Below, one piece after another: positions 23,121 through 30,845 of a stretch of 33,359 nt of DNA. Every line of letters begins with the position of its first letter. The first letter of the stretch is position 1. Both the position numbers and the translations under genes were made by a program. The DNA comes from Flavobacteriales bacterium (GTDB lineage Bacteria > Bacteroidota > Bacteroidia > NS11-12g > UBA955): assembly GCA_947463125.1 (NCBI GenBank), contig CANHQZ010000022.1:1-33359 (forward strand), given 5' to 3'. The notes beneath the pieces are model-generated. The model worked only from the letters and a program-made list of their open reading frames with translations. It had not been told where the DNA came from and ran no database searches.

Positions 23121-24994
23121 CTTCCAAAATAAACCAGCAGCACAGATATATCGGCAGGATTTACGCCACTGATTCTGGATGCTTGTCCAAGGGTTTGAGG
23201 TTTGATATTGTGCAGTTTTTCTCTGGCCTCTGTGCTCAGTGATGTTAACTTATGGTAATCAAACTGTGAGGGAATTTTAATTTCTTCCAGTCGTTGTAAT
23301 TTGTCTGCCATTTCCTGTTCTTTCTTAATATAGCTTTCGTACTTAATATGCGTTTCAGCAGACTGGACCGCATCATGATCACAGCTTTCAATTAAAGCCT
23401 GAATGTCAGGAATGTTCTTTATATCCGCCATACTTATCTCAGGTCTTAGCAGAAAGCGCTTATATCGCTGCTTTTCAGTTATGGGAGATGTGTTTTTTTC
23501 GGAAAGTATATTGTTGGCTGTTGTTGTTTCTATATTGTTGTTTTCAAAATAGTGCAGTAGAGCTCTTGTGTTTTTTTGCTTTTCCTCCAGCAAGCGTATA
23601 CGTTCCTGTTTTGCTAAGCCGAGCTCTAAACCTTTTGGGGTAAGGCGTTCGTCGGCATTGTCCTGTCGCAGTGTAATGCGATATTCAGCACGGGAAGTAA
23701 ACATTCTGTATGGTTCATCTGTGCCTTTGTTAACGAGATCATCTATAAGCACACCTATATATGCTTCATTTCTACCAAGGACAAACGGATCCTGTTCAGT
23801 GATTTTTCTGTGCGCATTGATACCGGCCATGAGGCCTTGGCAAGCGGCTTCTTCATAACCGGTAGTACCGTTGATTTGTCCCGCGAAAAACAAATTATTG
23901 ATCAGCTTGGTTTCAAGGCTTAATTTTAGTTGAGTAGGCGGAAAATAATCATATTCAATGGCATATCCCGGCCTGAACACCTTTGCGTTTTCGAATCCCG
24001 GTATTTGTCTTAATGCTTTTAATTGTATATGATCAGGCAGGCTGGTTGAGAAACCGTTTACATACACTTCCACGGTGTTCCACCCCTCTGGCTCCACAAA
24101 AACCTGGTGTCTTTCCCTTTCTGCAAAGCGGTTTATTTTGTCTTCTATGCTTGGACAATACCTTGGCCCTAAACCCTGAATACTGCCGTTATACATAGGG
24201 CTATCAGAAAAACCCTCTCTGAGAATATCATGTACCGTGTTGTTGGTGTAAGTAATATAACAACTGCGTTGTTCTTTCAAGGGCGATGTTTCACGTGAAA
24301 ACGAAAATTTAGCCGGCTCATCATCTCCTTTCTGTTCTTCCATGGCATCATAATTCAAACTGCGTCCATCCACACGTGGTGGTGTGCCTGTTTTCATACG
24401 CCCGGAAACAAACCCCAGTTTTTCAAGTTGTCCGGTTATACCTAAGGATGCGCTCTCGCCCATTCTTCCACCACCAAAATTCTTTTTTCCTATATGAATA
24501 AGGCCGTTTAAGAAAGTGCCATTTGTCAAAACAACTGCGCGCGCCCGTATTTCAGCACCCATGCCCGTTACAACCCCAACAGCAGTTTCGTTTTCAATGA
24601 TAAGCTCCTTAACGGTGTCTTGAAAAAAATCCAGGTTGGGTGTTTTTTCCAGGGCCAAACGCCATTCTTCTGCAAACCTCCATCGGTCGCTTTGTGCCCT
24701 GGGGCTCCACATAGCGACACCCTTACTTCGATTAAGCATGCGAAACTGGATCATAGTTTTGTCGGTTATTATTCCCGACATACCACCCAGTGCATCAATT
24801 TCACGAATAATTTGTCCTTTCGCAACACCGCCCATAGCAGGGTTGCAACTCATCCGTGCAATGGTTTCCATGTTCATGGTTACAAGCATCACACGGCTAC
24901 CCATGACGGCTGCTGCGTGTGCTGCTTCACAACCCGCATGGCCTGCACCAACAACTATAATATCGTATTCTCCTAAAAACAAAACCTGTTTCAC
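23117..24994 (-). CDS. mnmG: tRNA uridine-5-carboxymethylaminomethyl modification enzyme MnmG (GidA)
   Basis: 625 residues, a standard length. The FAD-binding motif GAGHAGCEAA is at 16-25; MSCNPAMGGVAKGQIIREIDALGG and GRMKTGTPPRVDG are signature segments, and YCPSIEDKI carries a conserved catalytic-site Cys. The C-terminal GQASRISGVNPADISVLL is the tRNA/MnmE-binding helical domain. With MnmE it modifies the wobble uridine of tRNAs. It lies 13 nt downstream of ybeY. Two parS-like sequences fall in this gene, one across its start codon. In many bacteria gidA is close to the replication origin. Confidence 0.97.
   Translation of the reverse strand: MKQVLFLGEYDIIVVGAGHAGCEAAHAAAVMGSRVMLVTMNMETIARMSCNPAMGGVAKGQIIREIDALGGMSGIITDKTMIQFRMLNRSKGVAMWSPRAQSDRWRFAEEWRLALEKTPNLDFFQDTVKELIIENETAVGVVTGMGAEIRARAVVLTNGTFLNGLIHIGKKNFGGGRMGESASLGITGQLEKLGFVSGRMKTGTPPRVDGRSLNYDAMEEQKGDDEPAKFSFSRETSPLKEQRSCYITYTNNTVHDILREGFSDSPMYNGSIQGLGPRYCPSIEDKINRFAERERHQVFVEPEGWNTVEVYVNGFSTSLPDHIQLKALRQIPGFENAKVFRPGYAIEYDYFPPTQLKLSLETKLINNLFFAGQINGTTGYEEAACQGLMAGINAHRKITEQDPFVLGRNEAYIGVLIDDLVNKGTDEPYRMFTSRAEYRITLRQDNADERLTPKGLELGLAKQERIRLLEEKQKNTRALLHYFENNNIETTTANNILSEKNTSPITEKQRYKRFLLRPEISMADIKNIPDIQALIESCDHDAVQSAETHIKYESYIKKEQEMADKLQRLEEIKIPSQFDYHKLTSLSTEAREKLHNIKPQTLGQASRISGVNPADISVLLVYFGR
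24287..24302. other. parS-like ParB site 2, inside mnmG
   Basis: TGTTTCACGTGAAAAC matches parS at 14 of 16 positions; the first 14 bases are perfect. It encodes FSRET in mnmG, a segment where family members vary. Confidence 0.65.
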
Positions 24995-25002
24995 ATGAAA
25001 CT
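24987..25002. other. parS-like ParB site 3, at the mnmG start
   Basis: TGTTTCACATGAAACT matches parS at 14 of 16 positions, with one core mismatch (CACATG). The mnmG start codon is the CAT inside it. Confidence 0.55.
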
Positions 25003-25007
25003 AACTA

Positions 25008-25445
25008 TCACGCTTCCTTTTCAAGGTACAAATTTATGCAATATGCTTCGGCTTCTCGCATGGCTTGTCTGTCTTTTGTGGTTTTATCCTTGTATCCAAG
25101 CAAGTGAAGCGCACCATGAAACAACACACGCAAAAACTCTTCTTTCACAGAAACAGTGAAAACGGATGCGTTTTCAATTATCCTGTCCAGTGAAACATAA
25201 ATTTCACCCACTATTCCATTTTCCTCTGTAAGATCAAACGTAATAATGTCTGTGTAGGTATTGTGGTTCAAATATCGAATATTGATTTTAAGCAACTCTT
25301 CATCATTCATAAAAACATATTGCAGTGTTTCCACTTGTGCTTTTTTCTCTTTGCAAAGCAGCTTAATCACAGACGTAAAGACCTGTCTGTCAATCGTTGG
25401 TTTGTTTTTGCGCCTGCCGGAAAAGTGTATTTTTGGATTAGCCAT
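25008..25445 (-). CDS. ybeY: Endoribonuclease / rRNA maturation factor YbeY
   Basis: 145 residues. HNTYTDIITFDLTEENGIVGEIYVSLD is the conserved core (61-87). The metal site is FHGALHLLGYKDKT with His110 and His114, and Asp120 where the E. coli protein has the third His (GYDH); the YKD variant is, from memory, normal in Bacteroidota. YbeY takes part in 16S rRNA 3' end processing and ribosome quality control. Its ATG shares one base with the stop of the upstream T9SS gene (TAATG) and it precedes mnmG by 13 nt. Confidence 0.94.
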   Translation of the reverse strand: MANPKIHFSGRRKNKPTIDRQVFTSVIKLLCKEKKAQVETLQYVFMNDEELLKINIRYLNHNTYTDIITFDLTEENGIVGEIYVSLDRIIENASVFTVSVKEEFLRVLFHGALHLLGYKDKTTKDRQAMREAEAYCINLYLEKEA

Positions 25446-27178
25446 TACCTAAGTAGCATAAGTGTACCCTGAAACAATTCCCTTTTCTCGGGTCTAAAAA
25501 CTTCTATTCTGTATATATAAAAACCCTGAACAACAGGTTGGCCCTGAGCCTCTCCGTTCCACCCGTCAACCGCTTCTCCCTGCCAGAGCTTTCCTCCCCA
25601 GCGGTCGTATATATGCATGGTGGCCTGACCGCGTTCTATATTAGGATTAACAATGCGAAAAACCTTGTTGTTTCCTTCCGGAGAAAACGCATTGGGCACC
25701 AACGTGGTGTCAAAAACCCTTAAGCAAACTTCATTGGAATACGCGGTATCGATTCTGTTGTTGCCTACGTCTGTTTTATATGCAACCACCCGGTAGCAAA
25801 AAACCCGCGTTGTGTCTGCGATAAAGAAAGGGGAGTTTGGCCCGCCCACTTCGTTCCACGTGAAACCCTGTTTGTTTCTTTCTTCAATAGCTTGGTTGTT
25901 TTTGTTATATGGTTGATAATCAAGCCATTGTGCGAAGTTTCCTGACTTTGTAAGCAATATGGAAATGTGGTTTTCTGAGGTGTCATATCCAACCCCGCAT
26001 GGATTTTGCGCCAGCAAACGGAACACATAGCGCTTTTTTCCGGTTTCCAGGTTGGGTATCACAAACCGGCTGGAACCGGTCGGAACATTGCTGCCGGCTA
26101 TATTCCATGCCGTAGCGGAATATTCACGGAACTGCAGCTGTGTTTTATACCCGGTGGCCGCAGGAGGAGTCCATTTGCATGTTACTTCTATGTTTCCCGC
26201 AGAGATTACAGAAGCATGGCCAATTTCATTGCTTATTGGTTTAGTGAAACCCACGGCATTAAACACCACCGCATTGGAGGTGGAGGTTATTCTGGGCAAG
26301 CCGGTTTTGCGCGCCCGGATAAAATACGTGTATGTATAATTCAATTCAGGCAAGAGGTGTGTGTAGCTAAGGGTGTCGCCGCTTACCGATCCTGCCAGAC
26401 GAAACAAATTGTCGCGGCTGGACGCATACCATATTTCATAGGAGTCTACCAGCCACCCCACATAAGCCGTCCATCGGATTAAAACCTTTCCCGAGCAACG
26501 ATATTGTGTGTTTTCGGCAGCATTAATACTGGCGCAAACAGGACTGTGCGGCGAACAAATAACACCACCGTTTTTACAAGAGTCAAATACAGCTATACTA
26601 ATTTTATGGCCAGGCATTTTTGAATCAAAGGTTGAAGTAAAAAAGCGTATCCCTGTGGATGAAGTATCTTTGATTAAAACATTGTTTCCGGTACCCGGAT
26701 CTACTTTAAAAACAGAATAACCCATCACATCTGCCTCAGGTGCCTTTTGCCAGCCGGCAACCACCTGCTGCGAAGCCAGGTCCACACTTACGCTATCGAG
26801 TAACAAAAGGGCAGGAGGCTGGTCATCCACAAAAACCGTGTCTGAGTTAAGGGTGTCGGTGCCGTTGCAGGCAAAACGCGCTGTCACAAAGAGTTCCCAG
26901 CGTTTTTTGTTGGGCAAAGGCGCGCTAAGTGAGGTGCTTCCTACAATCCCGCCCTGATACAATAACTGAAACGAACTGACAACATTATCTCTTCCATACA
27001 GCCGATAATTAACAAAACTTCCGCAAGCATCTGAAGCCGGAGTCATGTAAAGGGTTACGATGCCGGTTGTGGGGTCAAGGCAAGCCCGGATGGCTTTTGG
27101 TGGCAACACCATAGCAAAAACAGCAGAACAACAAAATCCTGCGCAGCATGCGATGATATATCTTATGAAGCTGCTCAA
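25445..27178 (-). CDS. T9SS-exported protein with gliding-motility-type C-terminal domain
   Basis: About 577 residues if translation starts at TTG 27178, 4 nt after the upstream peptidase stop; this gives a clean signal peptide (about 1-22, ending AVFA). An ATG at 27244 would add 22 residues read from inside the peptidase gene and looks wrong. The middle holds fibronectin type III-like beta domains. The last ~90 residues, with LVPNAFSPEGNNKVF, IYDRWGGKLWQGE and DGWNGEAQGQPVVQGFYIYRI, form the CHU_C / TIGR04131 gliding-motility C-terminal domain that T9SS uses as an export signal. Function unknown. parS-like site 4 lies within it. Confidence 0.85.
   Translation of the reverse strand: MSSFIRYIIACCAGFCCSAVFAMVLPPKAIRACLDPTTGIVTLYMTPASDACGSFVNYRLYGRDNVVSSFQLLYQGGIVGSTSLSAPLPNKKRWELFVTARFACNGTDTLNSDTVFVDDQPPALLLLDSVSVDLASQQVVAGWQKAPEADVMGYSVFKVDPGTGNNVLIKDTSSTGIRFFTSTFDSKMPGHKISIAVFDSCKNGGVICSPHSPVCASINAAENTQYRCSGKVLIRWTAYVGWLVDSYEIWYASSRDNLFRLAGSVSGDTLSYTHLLPELNYTYTYFIRARKTGLPRITSTSNAVVFNAVGFTKPISNEIGHASVISAGNIEVTCKWTPPAATGYKTQLQFREYSATAWNIAGSNVPTGSSRFVIPNLETGKKRYVFRLLAQNPCGVGYDTSENHISILLTKSGNFAQWLDYQPYNKNNQAIEERNKQGFTWNEVGGPNSPFFIADTTRVFCYRVVAYKTDVGNNRIDTAYSNEVCLRVFDTTLVPNAFSPEGNNKVFRIVNPNIERGQATMHIYDRWGGKLWQGEAVDGWNGEAQGQPVVQGFYIYRIEVFRPEKRELFQGTLMLLR
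25852..25867. other. parS-like ParB site 4, inside the T9SS gene
   Basis: CGTTCCACGTGAAACC matches 14 of 16 positions of TGTTCCACGTGAAACA, the B. subtilis parS sequence, with an intact CACGTG core. Against TGTTTCACGTGAAACA it scores 13 of 16. Confidence 0.6.
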
Positions 27179-27182
27179 TAGG

Positions 27183-28460
27183 TTATGGCAGTTTCCCTGC
27201 CAGTGCCAGTGTAAACGAATCCGGGCGCAAATAATTGTTAGCAAACGCCGATATTTCGTCTGAGGTTATAGACCATATTCTGTCCATATACGTTGCATAA
27301 TAAGATTCGGGCAGGTTGTTCTGAAGCAAAAACTGCCATTTGGAAGGCAAAGAAAAAGGACCGTCAAACCCCGCCCTGAGTTGTCCAGAGGCGTAACGAC
27401 GGGCTTTTTCAAGTTCTTCACCCACCGGCGGGTTCTTCGCAAGCCCCGTCATTATTTCCCGGGTTGCTTCAACCGCCTCTTCAGCGTTGCTGCTGTTCAT
27501 TTCTCCGCTGATATACCAGGTAAATCCTTGCGAAGCCTGAGACAAACCACTTCCGATACCATAGGTTAACCCTTTTGTTTCGCGTAAATCCTGCATCAGG
27601 CGGCTGCCAAAAAACCCACCCAAAAACATGTTTACAAAAGACGCTGTCTGCATCTCATGCATACTCATGCGGGGCAAGGCTTTTGCCATATACAAACTCA
27701 CCTGCTGCGCGTGTTCCATGCCATGTCTTATGGTTGCCGGCTTGCCTGTGCTGCCGGGTTCTTGTTGTGCAGCTTCATCTTTTTTAAATATCATACTTCC
27801 TATCAACCGATCCACCACAGAAAGCTCAGCGTCGCCAAAGTCTCCGGATGCGAAAAGCCGCGCCCCCGCAAAGGTCAGGTAGCCAACAAACCAGTTTGTA
27901 AGAGCCGGCGCAGACAGCGCTTCAATGTCATTCGCCCCGGCAAAGGATGTGTCAGCGCTTTTTTTACCATAAACCGACTCAAGACACAGCCGGCTGCTCC
28001 AGTACCTGGGGGTTTGCATCCGTCTCAACAAAGACGCGTTTTCCACCTGTTTAAAAACGGAAAGTTCATACTCCGGAAAAACCGGTTCAGCACCCTGCTC
28101 AAGCAGCCATTTAAGCGACTCCTCCAGGTATTGCTTCTGGGTTTGCAGCACCAGGGTAGACGACAACAAAGACACATCCGGATTGGCTGATGCACCCCAG
28201 TATTCAAAGCCTTCCTGAATTTGCTCTGCAGACAAGTTTTTGTTTCCGCTCAGGCGCAAAGATTGTGCAGCCCTGGCCAGCATGGGTTGTGGTTGTGCCG
28301 CTGTACCTGTGGGCCAGTAAAAAAGAAGTTTAATTACATCCAGGTCTCTTTTCGGGCTTGCAAACAAGGTGTGTCCGCCGGAAAGAGTTATTTCTTTTGG
28401 TGGTGTAAAATGAAGGGTTTTTATGGTTTTGGCTTCCGGGGCTGTTGATCTGAAATTCAT
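27183..28460 (-). CDS. M16-family peptidase-like subunit, no zinc motif
   Basis: 425 residues with the two-domain M16 (insulinase/processing peptidase) fold but no HXXEH; the corresponding region reads AQSLRLSGNKNLSAEQIQEG. The C-terminal domain keeps FFGSRLMQDLRETKGLTYGI with the conserved Arg and Tyr that help bind substrate. This is the expected pattern for the inactive partner of a heterodimeric M16 peptidase, encoded right after an active one. The genes overlap by 4 nt (ATGA), suggesting coupled translation in equal amounts. Substrates cannot be inferred. Confidence 0.9.
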   Translation of the reverse strand: MNFRSTAPEAKTIKTLHFTPPKEITLSGGHTLFASPKRDLDVIKLLFYWPTGTAAQPQPMLARAAQSLRLSGNKNLSAEQIQEGFEYWGASANPDVSLLSSTLVLQTQKQYLEESLKWLLEQGAEPVFPEYELSVFKQVENASLLRRMQTPRYWSSRLCLESVYGKKSADTSFAGANDIEALSAPALTNWFVGYLTFAGARLFASGDFGDAELSVVDRLIGSMIFKKDEAAQQEPGSTGKPATIRHGMEHAQQVSLYMAKALPRMSMHEMQTASFVNMFLGGFFGSRLMQDLRETKGLTYGIGSGLSQASQGFTWYISGEMNSSNAEEAVEATREIMTGLAKNPPVGEELEKARRYASGQLRAGFDGPFSLPSKWQFLLQNNLPESYYATYMDRIWSITSDEISAFANNYLRPDSFTLALAGKLP

Positions 28461-29707
28461 GATGTGGTTTTTGGGTGATAGTATAAAACAGCGGCATTGT
28501 CCGGTTTTATTGTGCCGGCTGCAGCTGTAAGCATGTTGTGTAAACTCACTTTTCTGTACAGTTCGTCTTCATTGTGCACCTCCTCAACATTCCCCAGGTT
28601 TTCGAAATAACAAAGTTTCTGCGCGCGGTTAATCAGGGAAGCTTTTTCAAACAACAGAGCTGAAGTGGCCTTGTTTTTCACCCTTTCCATGTGCCTTTCA
28701 GTAAAACACGCACCAGTAACCGCATCATTCAGGGTTTGCATGAGGCATTGTTCTCCTTCATGGTGGTTTCGTCCCTCGTTCAACACGCCATATAACACAA
28801 ACATACCCTCACCGGCATTGCGGATATAAAAAGAGGCAGCATCGTTAAAAACAGGGTTTTCCTTTACCCAACGGGTGTAAATAGGGCTAATTTCAGAACC
28901 GCCGAGCAAATCGGCAAACAGTTCCAGTGCGGCACTTTTCTGATCCATAAATGCCGGCCCCCTCCACACCATAAACACTGCCGGGTTTGGGCTTAGGTCT
29001 TCGGTTTCCATGAACTTGCGGCCTTCAGCAGCGGGGTCTTCTTCGTAAATATTGCTATTTACCACGCCGGAGGGTGCAATATCGGCATACCACTTTTCGC
29101 ACAGCGTTCGTGTCTCTTCCTCAGAAATCTGTCCGGCTACACAAAGAATGGCATTGGCCGGGTGATAGTGTTTTTTGTAAAACGCCGAAACGTCGGACAA
29201 AACAGCATTTTCAATGTGTGATATATCTTCGCCAATGGTGGGCCACCGATATGGGCTTTTTTGGTATAAAAGTCCGCGTAAATGGTGCCACAACATACCA
29301 AAAGGGGCGTTGTGACAACGTTGTTTAAACTCTTCTACCACCACACCCCGCTGCACTTCCAGTGTTTTTGAATTTACATTCAGTTGAAACATGCGGTCGC
29401 TTTCCAGCCAAAATGCAGTTTCGGCGTTTTCTGCAGGAACCGTGATATAGTAGTTGGTATACTCATTGTTGGTAAAGGCGTTGTTGCTGCCGCCGGCGTT
29501 TTCGACCGCTTTGTCGTAGGAGTCAACATTTTTACTACCCCCAAACATCAGGTGCTCGAAAAGGTGCGCAAAACCGGTTTTGTCCGGCGATTCGTCTCGG
29601 GCGCCCACATTGAAAAGGGTGTTCAGGACAACAACGGTGCTGTCGGGGTCATAATGGTGAATTACCCTAAGGCCATTGGGCAAAACAAAACGCGAAAATG
29701 AAATCAC
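28457..29707 (-). CDS. M16-family zinc peptidase, active subunit
   Basis: 416 residues. The zinc motif HLFEH is at 48-52 (His48, Glu51, His52) and the third ligand is expected in GVVVEEFKQR (Glu125 or Glu126), the right spacing of about 75. GGSNNAFTNNEYTNYY is the usual substrate-strand segment. It forms a pair with the next gene. No signal peptide is visible, so the pair is likely cytoplasmic or non-classically located. The start is GTG at 29707; a perfect -7 element lies 4 nt before it and there is no nearby ATG alternative. It heads the six-gene run ending at the Ig-like lipoprotein. Confidence 0.93.
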   Translation of the reverse strand: MISFSRFVLPNGLRVIHHYDPDSTVVVLNTLFNVGARDESPDKTGFAHLFEHLMFGGSKNVDSYDKAVENAGGSNNAFTNNEYTNYYITVPAENAETAFWLESDRMFQLNVNSKTLEVQRGVVVEEFKQRCHNAPFGMLWHHLRGLLYQKSPYRWPTIGEDISHIENAVLSDVSAFYKKHYHPANAILCVAGQISEEETRTLCEKWYADIAPSGVVNSNIYEEDPAAEGRKFMETEDLSPNPAVFMVWRGPAFMDQKSAALELFADLLGGSEISPIYTRWVKENPVFNDAASFYIRNAGEGMFVLYGVLNEGRNHHEGEQCLMQTLNDAVTGACFTERHMERVKNKATSALLFEKASLINRAQKLCYFENLGNVEEVHNEDELYRKVSLHNMLTAAAGTIKPDNAAVLYYHPKTTS

Positions 29708-29711
29708 ACTA

Positions 29712-29719
29712 CAAAGGTA
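29712..29719 (-). promoter_or_regulatory. -7 promoter element of the M16-T9SS-ybeY-mnmG operon
   Basis: TACCTTTG on the minus strand matches TAnnTTTG, 4 nt before GTG 29707; a leaderless GTG-initiated message is predicted. Confidence 0.68.
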
Positions 29720-29754
29720 GCACAGCAGCCCTGTTTATGGGATGATATTGGCTG

Positions 29755-30258
29755 TTATTGCCAAATCTCCTTTAGTACCTCGCGCCAGTCGTCGGGTTTT
29801 TGTGTTCCGATCAGCAGGGTTTTGTGTTTGCCCCAAAATAATTTTTTAGGCTCTTTGAAAGTAATCAATACACCTTTTTTCCCAGAAACAGAATATGCAA
29901 CTCCATTTTTCCCAATGCGAAGACCCCAACCTCCGTATTCTTTGATGGGCTTGTATTCTATAACCTCAGCAGATTCCATTTCTGCAAAAGAAAAAAGGGT
30001 TGTTTTGCGAACAAATGGAAAGAACCGGACCGAAATACCCTCTTTGGTAACCTGTGTTTGTAGGGAAACAAAAGAAAGCAGCGCCCCTGTTGCCAAAGCT
30101 ACACCTAGCCCAATAAGAGAGGCAGGCTCTTCGCCGGTATTTACATATCGAAGTATAACAACTGCAGAAATGATGGCGGGCAAAAAAACCAGCAACAAAA
30201 GCCACTTTGCAAAACGTTGTTTTTCGTGAAACAGTACCTCTCCGATGTTTGAATTCAT
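29755..30258 (-). CDS. Two-TM membrane protein with C-terminal PH-like domain, unknown function
   Basis: 167 residues from ATG 30258; an earlier ATG at 30336 lies upstream of the promoter and in the ssb terminator region, so is rejected. Hydrophobic helices span about 18-37 and 47-66. The rest (70-167) is beta-rich: TKEGISVRFFPFVRKTTLFS, then WGLRIGKNGVAYSVSGKKG, resembling bacterial PH-like membrane proteins. No enzyme motif. It is monocistronic with a strong -7 element. Confidence 0.8.
   Translation of the reverse strand: MNSNIGEVLFHEKQRFAKWLLLLVFLPAIISAVVILRYVNTGEEPASLIGLGVALATGALLSFVSLQTQVTKEGISVRFFPFVRKTTLFSFAEMESAEVIEYKPIKEYGGWGLRIGKNGVAYSVSGKKGVLITFKEPKKLFWGKHKTLLIGTQKPDDWREVLKEIWQ
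30218..30233. other. Degenerate parS-like sequence, doubtful
   Basis: TGTTTTTCGTGAAACA matches 14 of 16 positions of parS, but both mismatches fall in the CACGTG core. One half-site is perfect. It lies inside the two-TM protein gene, 4.4 kb from site 4. Confidence 0.25.
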
Positions 30259-30262
30259 CACA

Positions 30263-30270
30263 CAAAGATA
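30263..30270 (-). promoter_or_regulatory. -7 promoter element of the two-TM protein gene
   Basis: TATCTTTG on the minus strand matches TAnnTTTG, 4 nt before ATG 30258. It decides the start. Confidence 0.7.
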
Positions 30271-30280
30271 CAGTCCCTGC

Positions 30281-30311
30281 AAAAACAAAAAACCCCGGAC
30301 CGGCCGGGGTT
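30281..30311 (-). terminator. Intrinsic terminator of ssb
   Basis: On the minus strand, AACCCCGG / CCGGGGTT arms (8 bp, 30304-30311 and 30291-30298) around a 5-nt loop are followed by a T-rich run (30290-30281). It begins 22 nt after the ssb stop. Confidence 0.85.
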
Positions 30312-30332
30312 CTTCATCAACAAAACAAATCA

Positions 30333-30704
30333 TCAAAAAGGAAGCTCTTCGTTCAGCGATTCTTTTTTATTCTTTTGATTTACAAGAAAAACACGCTGAA
30401 CATCCACCACGGTTTGTTTCTTCTCAACGCCTTTTTTGTCGAGCCAGTTGCGCTCGGTAATTTTTCCCTCTACAAACAAGCGCTGGCCTTTGCCCACGTG
30501 GTTTTCAACAATACTGGCCTTTGGCCCCCAGAAAACCAGTTTGTGCCAGGTTAAAGATTTGCTGTTTTGGCCCTCGTCGCTTTGCTTGCGCTCGCCGGTG
30601 GTGAGGCTGAGGGTGGCTACTTTGCGTCCGTTTTTCAGGATGCGTACAGATGGGGTGGAGCCAACATTGCCCCACAGGGTCACAGAATTAACTAAAGATG
30701 ACAT
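30333..30704 (-). CDS. ssb: Single-stranded DNA-binding protein
   Basis: 123 residues with an OB-fold: NSVTLWGNVGSTPSVRILKNGRKVATLSLTTGE, then WHKLVFWGPKASIVENHVGKGQRLFVEGKI. The acidic C-terminal tip NEELPF is the conserved docking peptide for DNA-repair and replication partners. The linker is short, so this is a compact SSB; a second, longer ssb elsewhere is common in Bacteroidota. It is convergent in position to none and divergent from the zinc-ribbon gene. No consensus -7 element was found; TAATTTAA at about 30724 is only 6 of 8. Confidence 0.94.
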   Translation of the reverse strand: MSSLVNSVTLWGNVGSTPSVRILKNGRKVATLSLTTGERKQSDEGQNSKSLTWHKLVFWGPKASIVENHVGKGQRLFVEGKITERNWLDKKGVEKKQTVVDVQRVFLVNQKNKKESLNEELPF

Positions 30705-30845
30705 AACGTATAAAAATTAAATTAGGTTTCAACGATTTGGCTGGTTGGTGATGCAAAGGTGGTATCACCCCAAAAAAGCAGTCGGTTTTTTGTTGTTTAG
30801 TTGCGGTTGTAAGTGTTTGTTGTCGGATAAAAACAAAAATCCGTG

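Noticed and set aside
26648-26668. Isolated DnaA-box-like sequences in coding regions (for example TGTGGATGA near 26655)
   Set aside because: Single 8-of-9 matches scattered in genes, not clustered.
30259-30336. ATG at 30336 as start of the two-TM protein
   Set aside because: It runs through the ssb terminator and lies upstream of the -7 element.
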